A model generated the notes under the pieces. That model did not search any database. It saw nothing but the letters and a program-made list of their open reading frames with translations, and was not told the origin of the DNA. Positions 53,033 to 64,000 of a stretch of DNA of 64,000 bases are shown piece after piece. How positions within the stretch are numbered: the first letter of the stretch is position 1; every line of letters begins with the position of its first letter. This DNA comes from Topomyia yanbarensis (taxonomy: Eukaryota > Arthropoda > Insecta > Diptera > Culicidae). The DNA is taken from NCBI RefSeq assembly GCF_030247195.1, contig NC_080672.1, positions 395,763,037 to 395,827,036 of the forward strand. Reading direction: 5' to 3'. Both the position numbers and the translations under genes were made by a program.

Positions 53033-55627
53033 GGCATCTTCGCGTGTACCTGTTACGCTCCTCCAAGGTGGACAGTGGAGCAGTTCAGCCTAAAGCTGGA
53101 GCAATTAATCGAGCAGCTGATCGATCGAAAGCCGGTAGTTATTGGTGGTGACTTCGACGGCTGGGCTGTGGAGTGGGTCAGTAGAATAAGCAACACAAGA
53201 GGGTACGTATACGCATAGTGACCACCAGAAGATTCGCTACCATACCGGAAAACGGAACCCAGCCGCAGTACGGTGAAGGATGACCGGTGAGCGAAAGTGG
53301 AAGACGAAAGCCTTCAACAGAGGCCTCTTCGTTGAGGTACTTCGGCCGAACGGCGGGACCGAGAACGTGGATGCGGCTGATCTAACCAGAAAGATTGCCA
53401 CAATCCCGTGAAAACTGGAACACGCAATAAACGGCGTCCAGCTTACTGGTGGAACGAGACGCTTAGTACGCTACGCGCTGCTTGTCTCAGAGCCAGAAGG
53501 CGGGTTCAGAGAGTAATATCGGAGCCAGATGAATAACAGCGCAAGCCAGCGTTTCGGGACGCTTGGGCCGCTTGAAAACGGCAGATCAAACTTAGCAAGT
53601 CAATTTGTCAAGGAGCTGTGCCGAGCAGTAGACGCCAATCCCCAGGGCGGCGCGTGATGGCGAAAATGAAGGGCTCGACGACGCCAGCCGAAATGTGCCC
53701 GAGTAAGCTATAGATAATCGTCGAGGGTCTTTTCCCGAAGTACGATCCAACTGTCTGGCCAACAGCACCGTACGGCGAAGAAGAAGGAGCAAGCAGGGAC
53801 GATCGGGTAGTGATTAATAATGAGCTCGCAGAAGCATTGAAGCGCCTGAAATCAAAGGAAGCCCCCGGTTCGGATGGAATACCAAACGTGGTGCTGAAAG
53901 CTGCGATCCTGGCATATCATTACATGTTCAGAATGGTGTTGCAGAAGTGTCCAAATGAAGGCAACTTCCTCGAAATGAGGAAGGTCCAGAAGCAGGTGTT
54001 TCTGCTGAAGCCAGGAAAGCCGCAGGATGATCCGGCCCAAATGTCGTACAGGCCCAAATGTCTGCTGGATACACTCGGAAAACAGGTTGACGAAATTCAC
54101 GGAAGGTGAGCGCGGACTGTCCAAGATGCAGTTCGGATTCCGCAAAGGAACATCGACAGTGAAATTCGGACAGTGCTCAAGAGTGCTGAGAAGGCTTCCA
54201 AACAGAAGCGAAGAGAAGATCGATACTGCGCTGTGGTCACGATAGAAGTGAAGAATGCATTTAACAGCGCCAGCTGGGAAGTCATCGCTGCAGCGATCCT
54301 TGGGAGCTACTTCCAGAGCAGAGTGCTGCTGTACGAGTTCCTCAGGGCTCCATTCTCGGTCCAACTCTTTGAAATGGGATGTACGATGGGGTCTTAGCAC
54401 TGCGGCTGTCCAGGAAAGTGAAAATCGTTGGTTTCGCAGACGACGTGTCGCTAACGGTGATGGGTGAGACAATTGAAGAAGTGGAGGTGTCGGTGACGGA
54501 GACAATAGACGCGATGGAGAGCTGGATGAACGGAGTCAAGCAGCAAATAGCTCACCACACGACGAAGCTGTTGTTGGTCAGCAACTGCAAACCGTTTCAG
54601 CGGATGCAGATCGACGTCAACAACCACGTCGACTACGCCTGCGAAAAGTCGGCGAAAGCAACGAACGCAATAGCGAGCATCATACCAAGCGTAGGTGGTC
54701 CGAGAAGCACCACGAAACGTCTGTTATCTACTGTTTCGTCATCGATACTCCGATATGGGGTTCCTGGCTGGGGTGTTGAAAACCAAGTGGAACCGTAAAA
54801 AGCTGAACAGGACATTCTGGCTGATGGCCGTCGCGAGTGCTTAGAAACAATATCGTCGGAGGCAGTATGCGTTATCACTGGGATGATCCCTTTCTGCATT
54901 ACTCTGGACGAGTACGTGGAATGCGGCCAGCGAAGAAGTGCACGTAATGCAAGGAGACTGGTCCGAGCGGACTCTTTGGCTAAATGGCAGCAACAACGCG
55001 GGACAACGCGGAAGGTGGACCCTCCGACTCTTCCCAAATGTGTCGGCTTGAGTGCATAGGAAGCATTGCAGGTGAACTTCCATTTGATGCAGTTTTTGTC
55101 CAGGCGCGGATGCTTCCAGAAGTACTTGCATCGGTTTGGACATGCTTCGTCACCCCTTTGCCTGGAGTGTATGAAGGTGCAAGAGACACCGGAACGTGAT
55201 CTTCGAATGCCCCAGTGGACAATATTGTGCCACGACGAGCATATCTGGGACGCTGTCAACAAAGTGGTTAGGAGTATACTCTCCGAGCTGCAGAGAAAGT
55301 GGCGAAGGGACCAACAAAGTAGCGCCGTTGGCTAGAAAGCCGCCGTGAAACCACAAATCGGGTTTCGGGAGAAATTCCACCGCCAGCGAACTCTTCGTCG
55401 GTGTAGACTAGGTTCACCGACGGGGACCGGTTGAGTAGTACGCGACATACCACAGGGTTTGGGTCGTTGGGGCGCCAGTGAACTAGATGTCGGGCTTCAC
55501 CGGATCAACCTCGACGGTAACTCGTAAATAGGCTAGATCCACCGCCACGGATTAGAGCGACTAAATCGCGTCGAATAGCGTCGTTAGGGCGTCAGTGAAC
55601 CGGAAGCTACGCTCCACCCGGAATCGT
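53033..55627 (+). mobile_element. R1-clade retrotransposon relic, copy 2
   Basis: Aligns with 45060-47410 in inverted orientation: VVIGGDF-like text near 53140, ELAEALKRLKSKEAPGSDG (53810-54109), FGFRKGTSTV (about 54130), RYCAVVTIEVKNAFNSASW (about 54220-54280), KIVGFADDVSLTV with FADD at 54433-54444, LLSTVSSSILRYGVPGWG (to 54798), then the Cys-rich end and 3' UTR to about 55627. At least six frameshifts; more decayed than copy 1 and truncated at both ends. Confidence 0.8.
53810..54798 (+). pseudogene. Reverse transcriptase of R1-clade copy 2 (broken)
   Basis: Four overlapping frames carry RT motifs 0 to 5 in order, ending with the FADD box and thumb. The pieces overlap because of single-base indels near 54060, 54180 and 54390. 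Confidence 0.8.
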
Positions 55628-55706
55628 CTCACGTACTTTATACATGCGACATGGCAGGGGAGAAATTTGACTACAAAAACAAATGTGTATTTTAGTACTT
55701 CCCAGT

Positions 55707-55712
55707 TTTATT
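55707..55712 (-). terminator. Poly(A) signal of Br140
   Basis: AATAAA on the - strand (TTTATT on +) 234 bases past the Br140 stop. It is the first canonical hexamer downstream, and it lies just before the R1-clade relic that ends near 55627, giving a short 3' UTR. Confidence 0.6.
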
Positions 55713-55945
55713 CATATCGGATAATGCATCGCGTATAACACGAATTCTACATCATAAATATTACAGTGTAGTCTTATAATTATATGCCTCTATTCCTATT
55801 TAAAAAAAACATATTCCAGCAATTGTGCAGGGTCATCGTGATAAAACAGAAACGCTCGCCGTTGCGATAACTTTCCAACAACTTTTCTTTACATCGTAAG
55901 CCACAAACAATAACATCTCTAGACGCGACCGGTCCGTACCGATCT

Positions 55946-58900
55946 TCACAGTTTCCCCGCGGGCCCATCCGCACTCGAGACCTGACTGTGATAGTGCAGT
56001 GCCTCCTGGTAAGCCTTATTGACGGCCTTCCGTTCCGTGGGCTTTCTCGATTCTACCAGTTTGTTCTGGTCCAGTTCTTTGTTCACACCCAGCAGTTCCA
56101 ACTTGTTCGCCGGAAGCCACTGCCAGGTTCGCTTCACGTCAAAAAATAACACCAGAAAAACCGGCTCGTCATAGTTAGCTTTGAGGGCTAGGACGTCCGT
56201 GGGCGGAGCCGGTAGCGGGACTCCGTTGTGGACGAATCCATTGGGAATGTCGGGAGCAATTATGAGTGCCGGGTACCACGGATAGCCCCGGCATTTAGCC
56301 CAAACCAGTTTGAGTGGTTCGAGCGAAGGTTTCTCGGGAAAGGCTTCCGCTTCACTGGTCGACATTTCCGAATCGCAGAACGATTGGTCGTCATCCATAC
56401 TGGAGCTGCTGGTTGATAAAAAAAATCGATTAAATTTGATCACCCTAGCGTTATAAAAGAAGAAAACAAACCCAAACTCCGATTCGGTTCCGCTTCCGCT
56501 GAACCCGCTGCAGCTACTGCAGGTGCTGCCGGTAAAGCTGAGATTACTATCGTCAGAATCCGATATCTCCTTGTCCTGGCCACCTCGATAAACCCGGAAA
56601 CTGTCAGGAATGGCTTCGAAAGATTTCTTCTCCGCCGATTCTGACGACTTGCTACACCGTGAAGGACCCGGTAGACCGAGAAATCCGGCCTCTCCCCCGA
56701 TGGATGGTCCGGACGGGGTACCTTTTGTTTTGCCCGAACTACCGCGTTTTCCACGGCTAGCCTTTTTAGCCGTTTTCTGCAAAAGTTCGGTGGTCTCGGC
56801 AATTACTGCTTCCTCCTTCGATGGGGTTTCCGGTTTCTTAAGGGCAGCTTGGGCCTTACGCGTGAACAGGACCGCCGTTCTGGAAACGAGATCAATTGAA
56901 ATAAATGATAGTGCAAATGTATCTCGTGAGGAAGTACAATACATACCGTCGGTTGACTCCGGATGGCGATGGACTACTATTGAGAATCTTCAACGGACTG
57001 GCCGGTGGTGTTTGAAGCTTCGGTGATTTTGTTACTACTGGCTCTGCTTTTTTCACCACTTCCACCGGAACCTTCTCGATTGGCTGAAAATAGAAGAGGA
57101 AATGTAAACATAACTCTCATTACGATTGACCTATATTAATTCAGAAGCTTACAGCACTTGGTTTTTCCGGCTCCCGAGCAATGGCCCGCTTGATTTTGGC
57201 GATCTCATTCCTGATGTGTCTGACCTTCTTGGATCGTGTCAAAGCGTGCTTGATTCCGTTGGCCTTCGATACCTGTTGTTGAAGTTTCTCGATCAATCCC
57301 AAACTGGGCGGTTCCTTTACCAACACATTCAACTCCGCGTCGATGTCGATGACCAGCGAGTCTTCCATCACTTGAATTGCTGATGGCGAATGATTTTTCT
57401 CCAGTATTCCCGCTCGCTCCAGTTCCTTCCTAACCGTTCGGAAAATTATCGTCCCCGCATCCTTCATCTTTATTCCCGCTCGGTAGAATATGGTGTCCTT
57501 GTTGTTGTACGTCAGGCAATTGTTGATCATCAGTGCAACCTCGGCTTCCAAATCTTCGATGCTGGTGTAGAATCCAGTCTTGAGTTTTTGCCGCATCGTT
57601 CCCAGATCAATTGGATTCTTCACGACGGTCAAATAGTCAGTAACTTCATCCGTGTCCACCGGTTCCCGGAAGATCTCCTGCACGTCCTTCGCTTCCAGCT
57701 GATCCAGAATTCGGTGCAGTACGGACTCGATCGGGTTCAGTTGAGCCATCACGCACTGTTCGCTTGTTTTGATAAGAATAAGTTTGAGTTTTTCTCGCTT
57801 CCGGACTAATTCGCAAAGAAGCCGAGCTCGTTCTAGGTCCTGCCGGAGGCATTGCCAATATTTCAACTGATGATAAAGTTCTCGGGCGTCGGGGGAACCA
57901 TCATTTTTGTCACGACCTACCGGACCTCCTTGTGCTTGTCCTTGGCTCTGGAGGCGCCTCAGCAGAGGTACTCCATTCCGGTGTTGTCGTTTAAGCGTCC
58001 AATAGGCAATTAGCCGCTGGATAAACTGCGGCTTCTTCGCAATATTTACCAGAGATGCAATTTCCTCTACGCGATCAGGTGGGATTGTAGGAATTAGAAT
58101 GACCGGCGCGGAAGTACGTTTGATCGCTAACATTTTGCGGGCTTTCTTCATCTTCTCCCGGCATGCCTCCCGTGGATCGACATCACCCCCGGATTCTCCC
58201 GGCGAAGAAAGGGCATTGATCGGGGTGTGGGAGTCACAATAAGCAGTTTTTTGCACCACAACCGGATGGGTGTCGTTACCTCGAACCTGATCCATTCGCA
58301 TACAAAGGCCAGCCTGCTGGGCACAAGTCACGTGAAAAGCGGCGTAGCAGGAATTTCGATTGCACTGAATGCAAGCCCCCATTCCCTTCTGCTTGCAAAT
58401 ATAGCAAACCAGCCGCCATCGAGCCGGAGGAATCATTTCTATCGAATCTATTGGTTCCAAAAATACCGTATTGGCAAACCTCACCTCCGGAATCCAAAGC
58501 GCACAAACCACGTGGGCCCATTGGCCACTGTCCGTCTGCTTGAAAGCTCCACCAGTATTGGGACATAAAACACAGTCCACCGATCGACTGGGACTTTGCA
58601 AACATCGTCTACAAAGCCACTGCCCCTCCGGAATGTACGGAACTCCATAGCAATCTTGATGAACTGCGAGATTGCACATGTCACAGAACAAAATAACGTT
58701 CGTATTCTGACACTCTCCATCCATACAGATACAACAAACCGCGTCATCATCCACGATCGCTCCATTCTGCCCGGTAACCGATGCTTGAAAGAAGGACTCT
58801 TTTTCCAACCGATCCATCAACAGTTCCAACGAATCAACCGCAACTGGACACAAATTCTGCGACGCCCGTCGCTCATTCATGATACCTAACCAGGTAGTAT

Positions 58901-59688
58901 CTTCTTCGTCAACATCGTACTCCACTTCACCGTCCAATTCTTCCGTACTCTTTTCAATAAACCGAATATAAGCATTCGGTCTGGTCGGTGCATCGCATAT
59001 CGTGTAGTCTTCAATCTCCTTGAAAACACCTGAAATTATATCGCTGTTAAAAGCTCGATGCAACATAGTCAACCACCTTACCTTCCGGCAACGTCACGCT
59101 CGGTTCCGTCGGTGGTGGAACGGGAAACATTTCAACATCCGAATCCTCCAAGCGCTGCTTGTGATCTTCCATACTGATCAAAGCGAACTCCTCATCCACC
59201 GAGAGATTAATATTCTTCCCACCGAACTCAATCTTCACCAGATTCTCGCTCTCAATGTATGTAAGCGATTCTCGCGGAACGGCAGGCGGAATCTTATTTT
59301 TCGGAGTAACTCCCACCTTTTTCTTTTGGTTCCTCTTGTTACTGTTGTTTTTCACTGCTCGAACAGGTGTTTCAGTCGTGCCTTTCTTCACACTGGTTCC
59401 AGCTTTGGATGATGAAGCGGATCCTTTATCGACCAACGCACCGGATCCTGATGCCAGTGGTGTTTCACCACCACCGGATTCTACGGCAGCAGCAGTAGCA
59501 GCAACCGCAGCGGCAACTGTGTTTACAGTACCCGCTGCCGGAGACGGGTTGTCATGGTCGTAGTTGTTCAAGTGGTACTGCAGTCCAATCACCGATTTGT
59601 ACTTTTTATCGCACTTGGGGCACTTGAACGGCGGACAGTGCTTGTTCAGGGTTTTGATGTAGTCCTGCACTTCGAAGTCAAGACCCAT
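55946..59688 (-). CDS. Br140: Br140/BRPF-type bromodomain-PHD-PWWP scaffold protein (five coding exons, 1,163 aa)
   Basis: Exons on the - strand: 59688-59082, 59029-57153, 57083-56947, 56879-56472, 56408-55946 (TGA). All joins are GT-AG and in frame. Domains seen: C2H2 finger near residues 20-45 (FKCPKCDKKYKSVIGL), an Enhancer-of-polycomb-like region (about 155-290), the PHD-Zn knuckle-PHD module (301-470, starting CCICMDGEC), a bromodomain (about 635-743, with the acetyl-lysine-reading Asn near 711 in CLTYNNKD), Lys/Ser-rich linkers and a C-terminal PWWP (about 1040-1145, GYPWYPAL). Known: BRPF/Br140 scaffolds MOZ/MORF (fly Enok), Ing5 and Eaf6 for nuclear histone H3 acetylation. Length is close to human BRPF1. 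The last intron (63 bases) is a multiple of three with an open frame, so that splice is less certain. Confidence 0.95.
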
Positions 59689-59937
59689 TTTGGTAGCACA
59701 AAACCACTAAAAACTATCGTGTAAAACCAGCAAAGCTGCGTTGTGTTTACACTTTTCGCTCCGTTTTCGTTAAAATTGCGTGACAGCTTGGGAACTAATC
59801 GGCATGGAACGAAATTGACACTTCAAAATAAATGCAGTCGAGCAACGGTAGGTGGGAACACTCAATACTAAAAACTCTACACATTTGAAAAGGGCCTATC
59901 TGTAAAACGTAAACATTTGGGATTTTCGATTGATTGA

Positions 59938-60646
59938 CACCGGTGTAGTGGAGTGCACTGCCCGAATAGAAATGTACAGTAACAAAACCATGATTTTCAC
60001 TGTGACAGTACAGTAATTTTACAATAATTTGCAGTAAGTTTTAGTGTTATGCTACAATACAAAAACAATATACTTTAACGTTTTTACAGTAAATTTCAAT
60101 GTAAAAAAGACTTTTACAATGAAAAAGGGGGGTGGTTATGTATCTTAACATTAAAAAAATCAATTTTTCTCCATACATTTTTTTCTTGAAAGCAGTAAAA
60201 TTTAATGTGAATGCACTGTATCAGTTTTTGCTGAACAGTGAAATTTATTGTTACATGAAACTTGGCATCGAACAATGTTGAAACAGTAATAACTATAATA
60301 TTTATTGTTTTTAGGTTGTTTGTAGGGTAAATGCCATTGTAAAATTCTATCCGGGTGGAACTGCACCATTTTTGCACTTTCCCGGTCAAACCAATCGGAA
60401 TTTGATTCGGAATCCTGAATGGAGTCAGTATGGATTCCAGATCAAACGCAACAACCCATTCTGAAACCGATTGATTCGGAATCGGTTGTTACATTTAATT
60501 TCGAAACCATACTGACTCCATTCAGAAATCCGAACCGGTTCCGGAATGAGTTTAACTGGGTTCTAGCAGAAGTGCGGAAAATTGGGTATGTTTCATTGAC
60601 ACTTCTGCTAGAAAGTGCAAAACCAGTGCACTCCACTACACCGGTG
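59938..60646. mobile_element. 0.7 kb TIR element between Br140 and the zinc-finger gene
   Basis: CACCGGTGTAGTGGAGTG starts at 59938 and its inverse ends at 60646 (22 bases exact). Contains a repeat shared with 13660-13855, a GAATCC/GGATTCC-rich part and a small hairpin (CTAGCAGAAGTG at 60565 with CACTTCTGCTAG at 60600). No coding content. Clear target duplication not seen. Confidence 0.7.
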
Positions 60647-60868
60647 CACACTAGGGGCGGATCACTCTAAGAATGCGCATTGAATTTACATTTAATTTAA
60701 AAAAAATGCATTTTATTTCCATCTTTCACATCTACTTTGTAACTGGGATTAAACGTCAAAACACCACCACATTCATACTTGCAAAAGCGTACTGTATACA
60801 GGAACGTCGATAAGAAAATGAACAGTAAAGTGTCACGGTATTATTAAGTTTGCATTTTGTGAGCCGTA

Positions 60869-63218
60869 ATGGAAAATACTAGCAGGAGCCAGGCAATTGT
60901 AAGTAACAGCGATTATTATTCCCATTTGCACTTTAATAAATGCCTTATTCACCTTATCCGCCAATATAGTTCCGATTTCGCGGCGCCGAATAAGACAATC
61001 GGTGTAATTAATGTTTTTTTAAATGAATATTCTATATTCTCGGGGGAAGAGTAAAGTTTCTTCCTTCTAATCTATGCTGTCATGTGTTTTGTGGTCGATG
61101 CCTTTATTACCAGTTTGCTTTACTTAAGCCTTCAATCAGACCGTATCTCCACCACGTCCCAAAGTTATGTGCAACGTAGTCCTCGAAGCGAAAAAGTTTA
61201 CCAAAAATAAATTATGCAAATGGTTTCTACACTACAAAACACCTTGCTGTAACCCGTTTTTAGATTCAAAGAGACCGGATAGTTTCTCTCATACTTACGT
61301 AACACAGCATTCGAGCCATTAAGGTGAAGCGATGCCAAAATCACAACAAAGGTTCGGATATGTTCGGCTATGTTCGGGTTACGTTCAGCATCTGTGTGCG
61401 GCTAGAAAGTACTATACCGATATGAGATGGCACGCACACAAGCGTATCGTTCAGTAATCAGCTGACTGGTTTTTGCACCACGTGTTTCATTTGTTTTGAA
61501 AAATAAAAAGGTACAAATTTCCCAAACGAATCAAAATTCCGTGAAGAGAACCTATTCATCAGCTTGTGTTAACATGCCTGCATACAGTGATACAATTTCT
61601 AAGCAATCTGAGATAAGACATTCAAGTTACAAAAGATTTTGTCTTGCGCACCAATGCAATGTTTTGATTTTGACGATGAAATAAAAAGAAGAAGCAGAAA
61701 CGACGGTAGTCATTTTAGCTGCCACCTTGTGGCTCTATTCAGCATGTCCTTAACGCTATTCCAATGTATCAGATTTTCCGGGAAACCATATTCATGCATT
61801 ATATGTCATCATAACCAATCTTTATCGATACTCGATAGTATCAAATGCGGCTTTGAATTGTTTAATCTTCCGGAAGTCGCGCAAATGGCCCACTGAGCGA
61901 GAAGCCGCTGGTACACTAAAACGATTTCGCTACATTTCCATAGCAGCGTGCACTCAGTGCACTAGCGCGACTGCCGGAAGGTTAAACAACCTCCATAAAT
62001 TCACCTTCCGGAAGTCGCGCTAGTTGCGCCACGTGCAGAAACGTTTTTAGGAACTAATGGCTACTATTAACGTTACTTCCGAAGGGTTAATAATAAATTG
62101 TTGCAGAAGCTGTTCTGGCATCGCTTGGAACGAACGATTGGACTTATGCCTCCTCTTGTGATAAATATACTCGACCTGCAGGGTTTATCAGCAACCAGTT
62201 GGTTGGGTGATATTACGGACATTGATATTATTGCAATGCAAGCTGAAATGCAAGCTAGGGGGAGAGAAACTGTGGATCGAGCGATAAAGGCGAATAACAA
62301 AGCGAAAGAAGATTATTTTGGTGGATTTGTTGACAATCCGGAAGAATTCGTATTGACCATGGCAGAGAGAAAATGTATCCAAGCTATAATCGCAGCTGTA
62401 AAACGACATGGAATCCATTACTTCAATGGAATGAACGATGAACCTGTAGAACATACTGAGAAATTGGCAGCTATTGATAACCCTACAGAGAAGGCTGTGT
62501 TAGCTAACAGAATAGTAAACTACTACAATAAGTACGACGTTAAAACATACTTTGAAACTAAATTATTAATTTTCAATCTATTTATTTTCCAGGCAAAATC
62601 CTTTTAAAACTTGTCTTTCACGGCACTCCCTGACCAACCTGACGATTCGGTGCATAGCAGGTTCGGGTGGAAAATTGTTAGCATTCATCACGTGTCCGGT
62701 TTGTGAAAAGAATGTTAAAGTTGTGAGATATCCGTCTCGTTCATGGCCGGTGTCGAATTTCGCTCAACACATAAACACACACGAAAAGAGGTTACGGAAT
62801 TTGCAGAGCAGAGAACATCACGATTTCTCGTCAATAATGGAAAATGTGTTATGTGGTAAGCAGACAACAAATCCAACATACATACTTTGATTTGACATTT
62901 TTATTGATTGTTTACTGCTTTGTTAGAACTACCTGAGATTGGCGAAAATATATGTCAGCAGCAACAGGAACAAACAGCATGCTTGCCGGTCAATTTTGCT
63001 TCAGGTGTATATACACTAATGCCGTTCTAGAAAACCATTCCTAAACTAATAATGATTTGCGTTTAACACTATACTAATATTTACAACAATTTGTAGATCG
63101 CAATGGCCAAAACTGCATGGAAATCGAGAAACTGACTTCAGAATCAATGGATTATGATGTGCTTTCGGGTTCAGAATCAGATGAAACGCCTGTTCAAGAC
63201 TTCGACCAGGAAAACTGA
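60869..63218 (+). CDS. Uncharacterised C2H2-type zinc-finger protein (five exons, 305 aa)
   Basis: Exons assembled by frame and splice sites: 60869-60898, 62107-62531, 62593-62855, 62927-63004, 63097-63218 (TGA). Every junction is GT-AG and phases match (0, 2, 1, 1). The 10-residue first exon (MENTSRSQAI) ends at a good GTAAGT donor. The protein starts KLFWHRLERTIG, followed by a short helical SAM-like segment (about 20-55; resemblance only), a polar helical region, one zinc finger with CPVC and HINTH ligands (about residues 176-206), a Gln-rich stretch and an acidic Ser-rich C-terminus. A DNA- or RNA-binding nuclear role is inference; I do not recognise the family. The first exon could be wrong, but exons 2-5 support one another. 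It lies head-to-head with Br140, starts 1.18 kb apart. Confidence 0.68.
61862..61985. mobile_element. TTAA-flanked MITE, copy 4
   Basis: TTAA, TCTTCCGGAAGTCGCGC ... GCGCGACTGCCGGAAGG, TTAA; 124 bases. Confidence 0.8.
62000..62090. mobile_element. TTAA MITE, copy 5 (diverged)
   Basis: TTCA (decayed TTAA), CCTTCCGGAAGTCGCGC on the left; ACTTCCGAAGGG then TTAA on the right. Ends 16 bases before exon 2 of the zinc-finger gene. Confidence 0.65.
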
Positions 63219-63669
63219 GGAAATGGGACGATAAGGCCGATCGTTCCATTTCATTTCGAATGGCCAATCAACCTCTGTTAAGCGAGTATAATGCTGTTCA
63301 TATCAGCAACAAGAATAGAAAAAAATGTGGCGAAAGGTATACCAATGTACAAAAAGATATATCTACTTACGAATTCATATCGACTGGTAACTCATGTCAT
63401 GCATTTAAAAAGGTGTAACGAAAAATTGGCTTCACCCAAAACAGACAGAGAATGTCTAGTAATCCCAAAACAAATATTAAATAGCAAGGGCTAATAAGGG
63501 GAGGTGTTAATGTCAAAGATGTGCACGCTTACCCGATAATGCTGACGTCATCAATTGTCCGGGTCGCCTGAGCCGTCGTCATGAGCTTCCTGCTGGACCG
63601 TGTAACCGATCAGCTCCTTTGTCGTCGGTTTCTCCCGTCGCCTAAGGTACTATTCTTCCACTTCCTCCT
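63219..63669. other. Downstream of the zinc-finger gene
   Basis: Presumed 3' UTR at first; no canonical AATAAA was found close to the stop. A perfect CRE (TGACGTCA) is at 63543-63550. Confidence 0.35.
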
Positions 63670-63969
63670 TCAACGATATTTGCGGCAGCACACTTCTTGG
63701 CAGTTTCTTCCCCGAAATTGCTGGCGCGATTCGGACGACCTACCACTTCTGTCCAATCCATCGACCAATTCAAGGAACCGGTTGAGCAAATCGATGTCTG
63801 TTAGCGGAATATATTTCACTCGGGTTCCCAAGCTTTGAGCTGACTCAATTGTTAAAGCTGATTTTGCTATCCAGGACTCCGAAAGACTATTGGCAACAAT
63901 ATCATAGAACGCACGGATTACCGTTTTACTGCTTCCACTAATCCTTCTCGAAATTACGAAGCCACGCAC
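63670..63969 (-). other. Unrecognised open frame at the window edge
   Basis: A 99-codon frame without a clear ATG (it opens at GTG), Ser/Arg-rich at the start and with helical text (FYDIVANSLSESWIAKSALT, LLNRFLELVDGLDR). Composition is coding-like; it may be the end of an exon or TE gene that begins beyond the window. No family recognised. Confidence 0.25.
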
Positions 63970-64000
63970 TCATTAATCAGGAATATGAGCTTGACTAAAA

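Larger units (their letters stand above)
60899..62106 (+). other. Intron 1 of the zinc-finger gene
   Basis: GTAAGT donor at 60899 and TTGTTGCAG acceptor ending 62106. Holds two adjacent TTAA MITEs (61862-61985, 62000-62090); 60950-61860 has no recognised feature. Confidence 0.6.

Noticed and set aside
59255..59563. Plus-strand frames over Br140 exons (also 57390-57809, 58227-58568)
   Set aside because: Antisense shadows of Br140.

Overview
The window is eukaryotic and, by all signs, mosquito nuclear DNA (Aedes-like, inferred). It has three spliced protein-coding genes, one with a 16.1 kb intron and several with introns of only 52-63 bases. The rest is packed with old and recent transposable elements: non-LTR retrotransposons of several families, mariner/Tc1-type transposases, TTAA-flanked and hairpin MITEs, and microsatellites. 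Species is not proven by anything read here.

Layout. 1-18.6 kb is repeat-dominated intergenic DNA: tandem TE monomers, LOA-type and Jockey-type non-LTR relics, a reverse-transcriptase relic split by a minisatellite, a region with a recurring 14-mer containing a CRE-like core, and several hairpin elements. One candidate small secreted-peptide gene (6047-6262) sits there with its own TATA box and poly(A) signal. 18.66-39.55 kb holds a single gene on the + strand encoding a 1,183-residue mucin-like type I membrane protein (signal peptide, Pro/Thr/Ser-rich stalk, EGF, SEA, EGF, EGF, TM, cytoplasmic tail). Its 16.1 kb first coding intron falls inside the SEA domain and is filled with nested repeats, including a 2.2 kb near-perfect foldback element.

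39.6-55.6 kb is again repeat DNA: a TIR element with a 7-base target duplication, a mariner relic, a 4.1 kb R1-clade retrotransposon on the - strand with a 13-base target duplication, a 1.36 kb element with perfect 26-base TIRs flanked by TA, a Tc1/mariner-type transposase fragment, and a second, older R1-clade copy on the + strand.

55.7-59.7 kb (- strand) is Br140, the BRPF-type scaffold (C2H2, EPL-like, PHD-Zn knuckle-PHD, bromodomain, PWWP) of MOZ/MORF-class histone acetyltransferase complexes. Head-to-head with it, a five-exon gene (60869-63218, +) encodes a 305-residue zinc-finger protein that I do not recognise by name. A 0.7 kb TIR element occupies the space between the two divergent starts. 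The last 0.8 kb is unassigned. The three genes do not form an obvious pathway.
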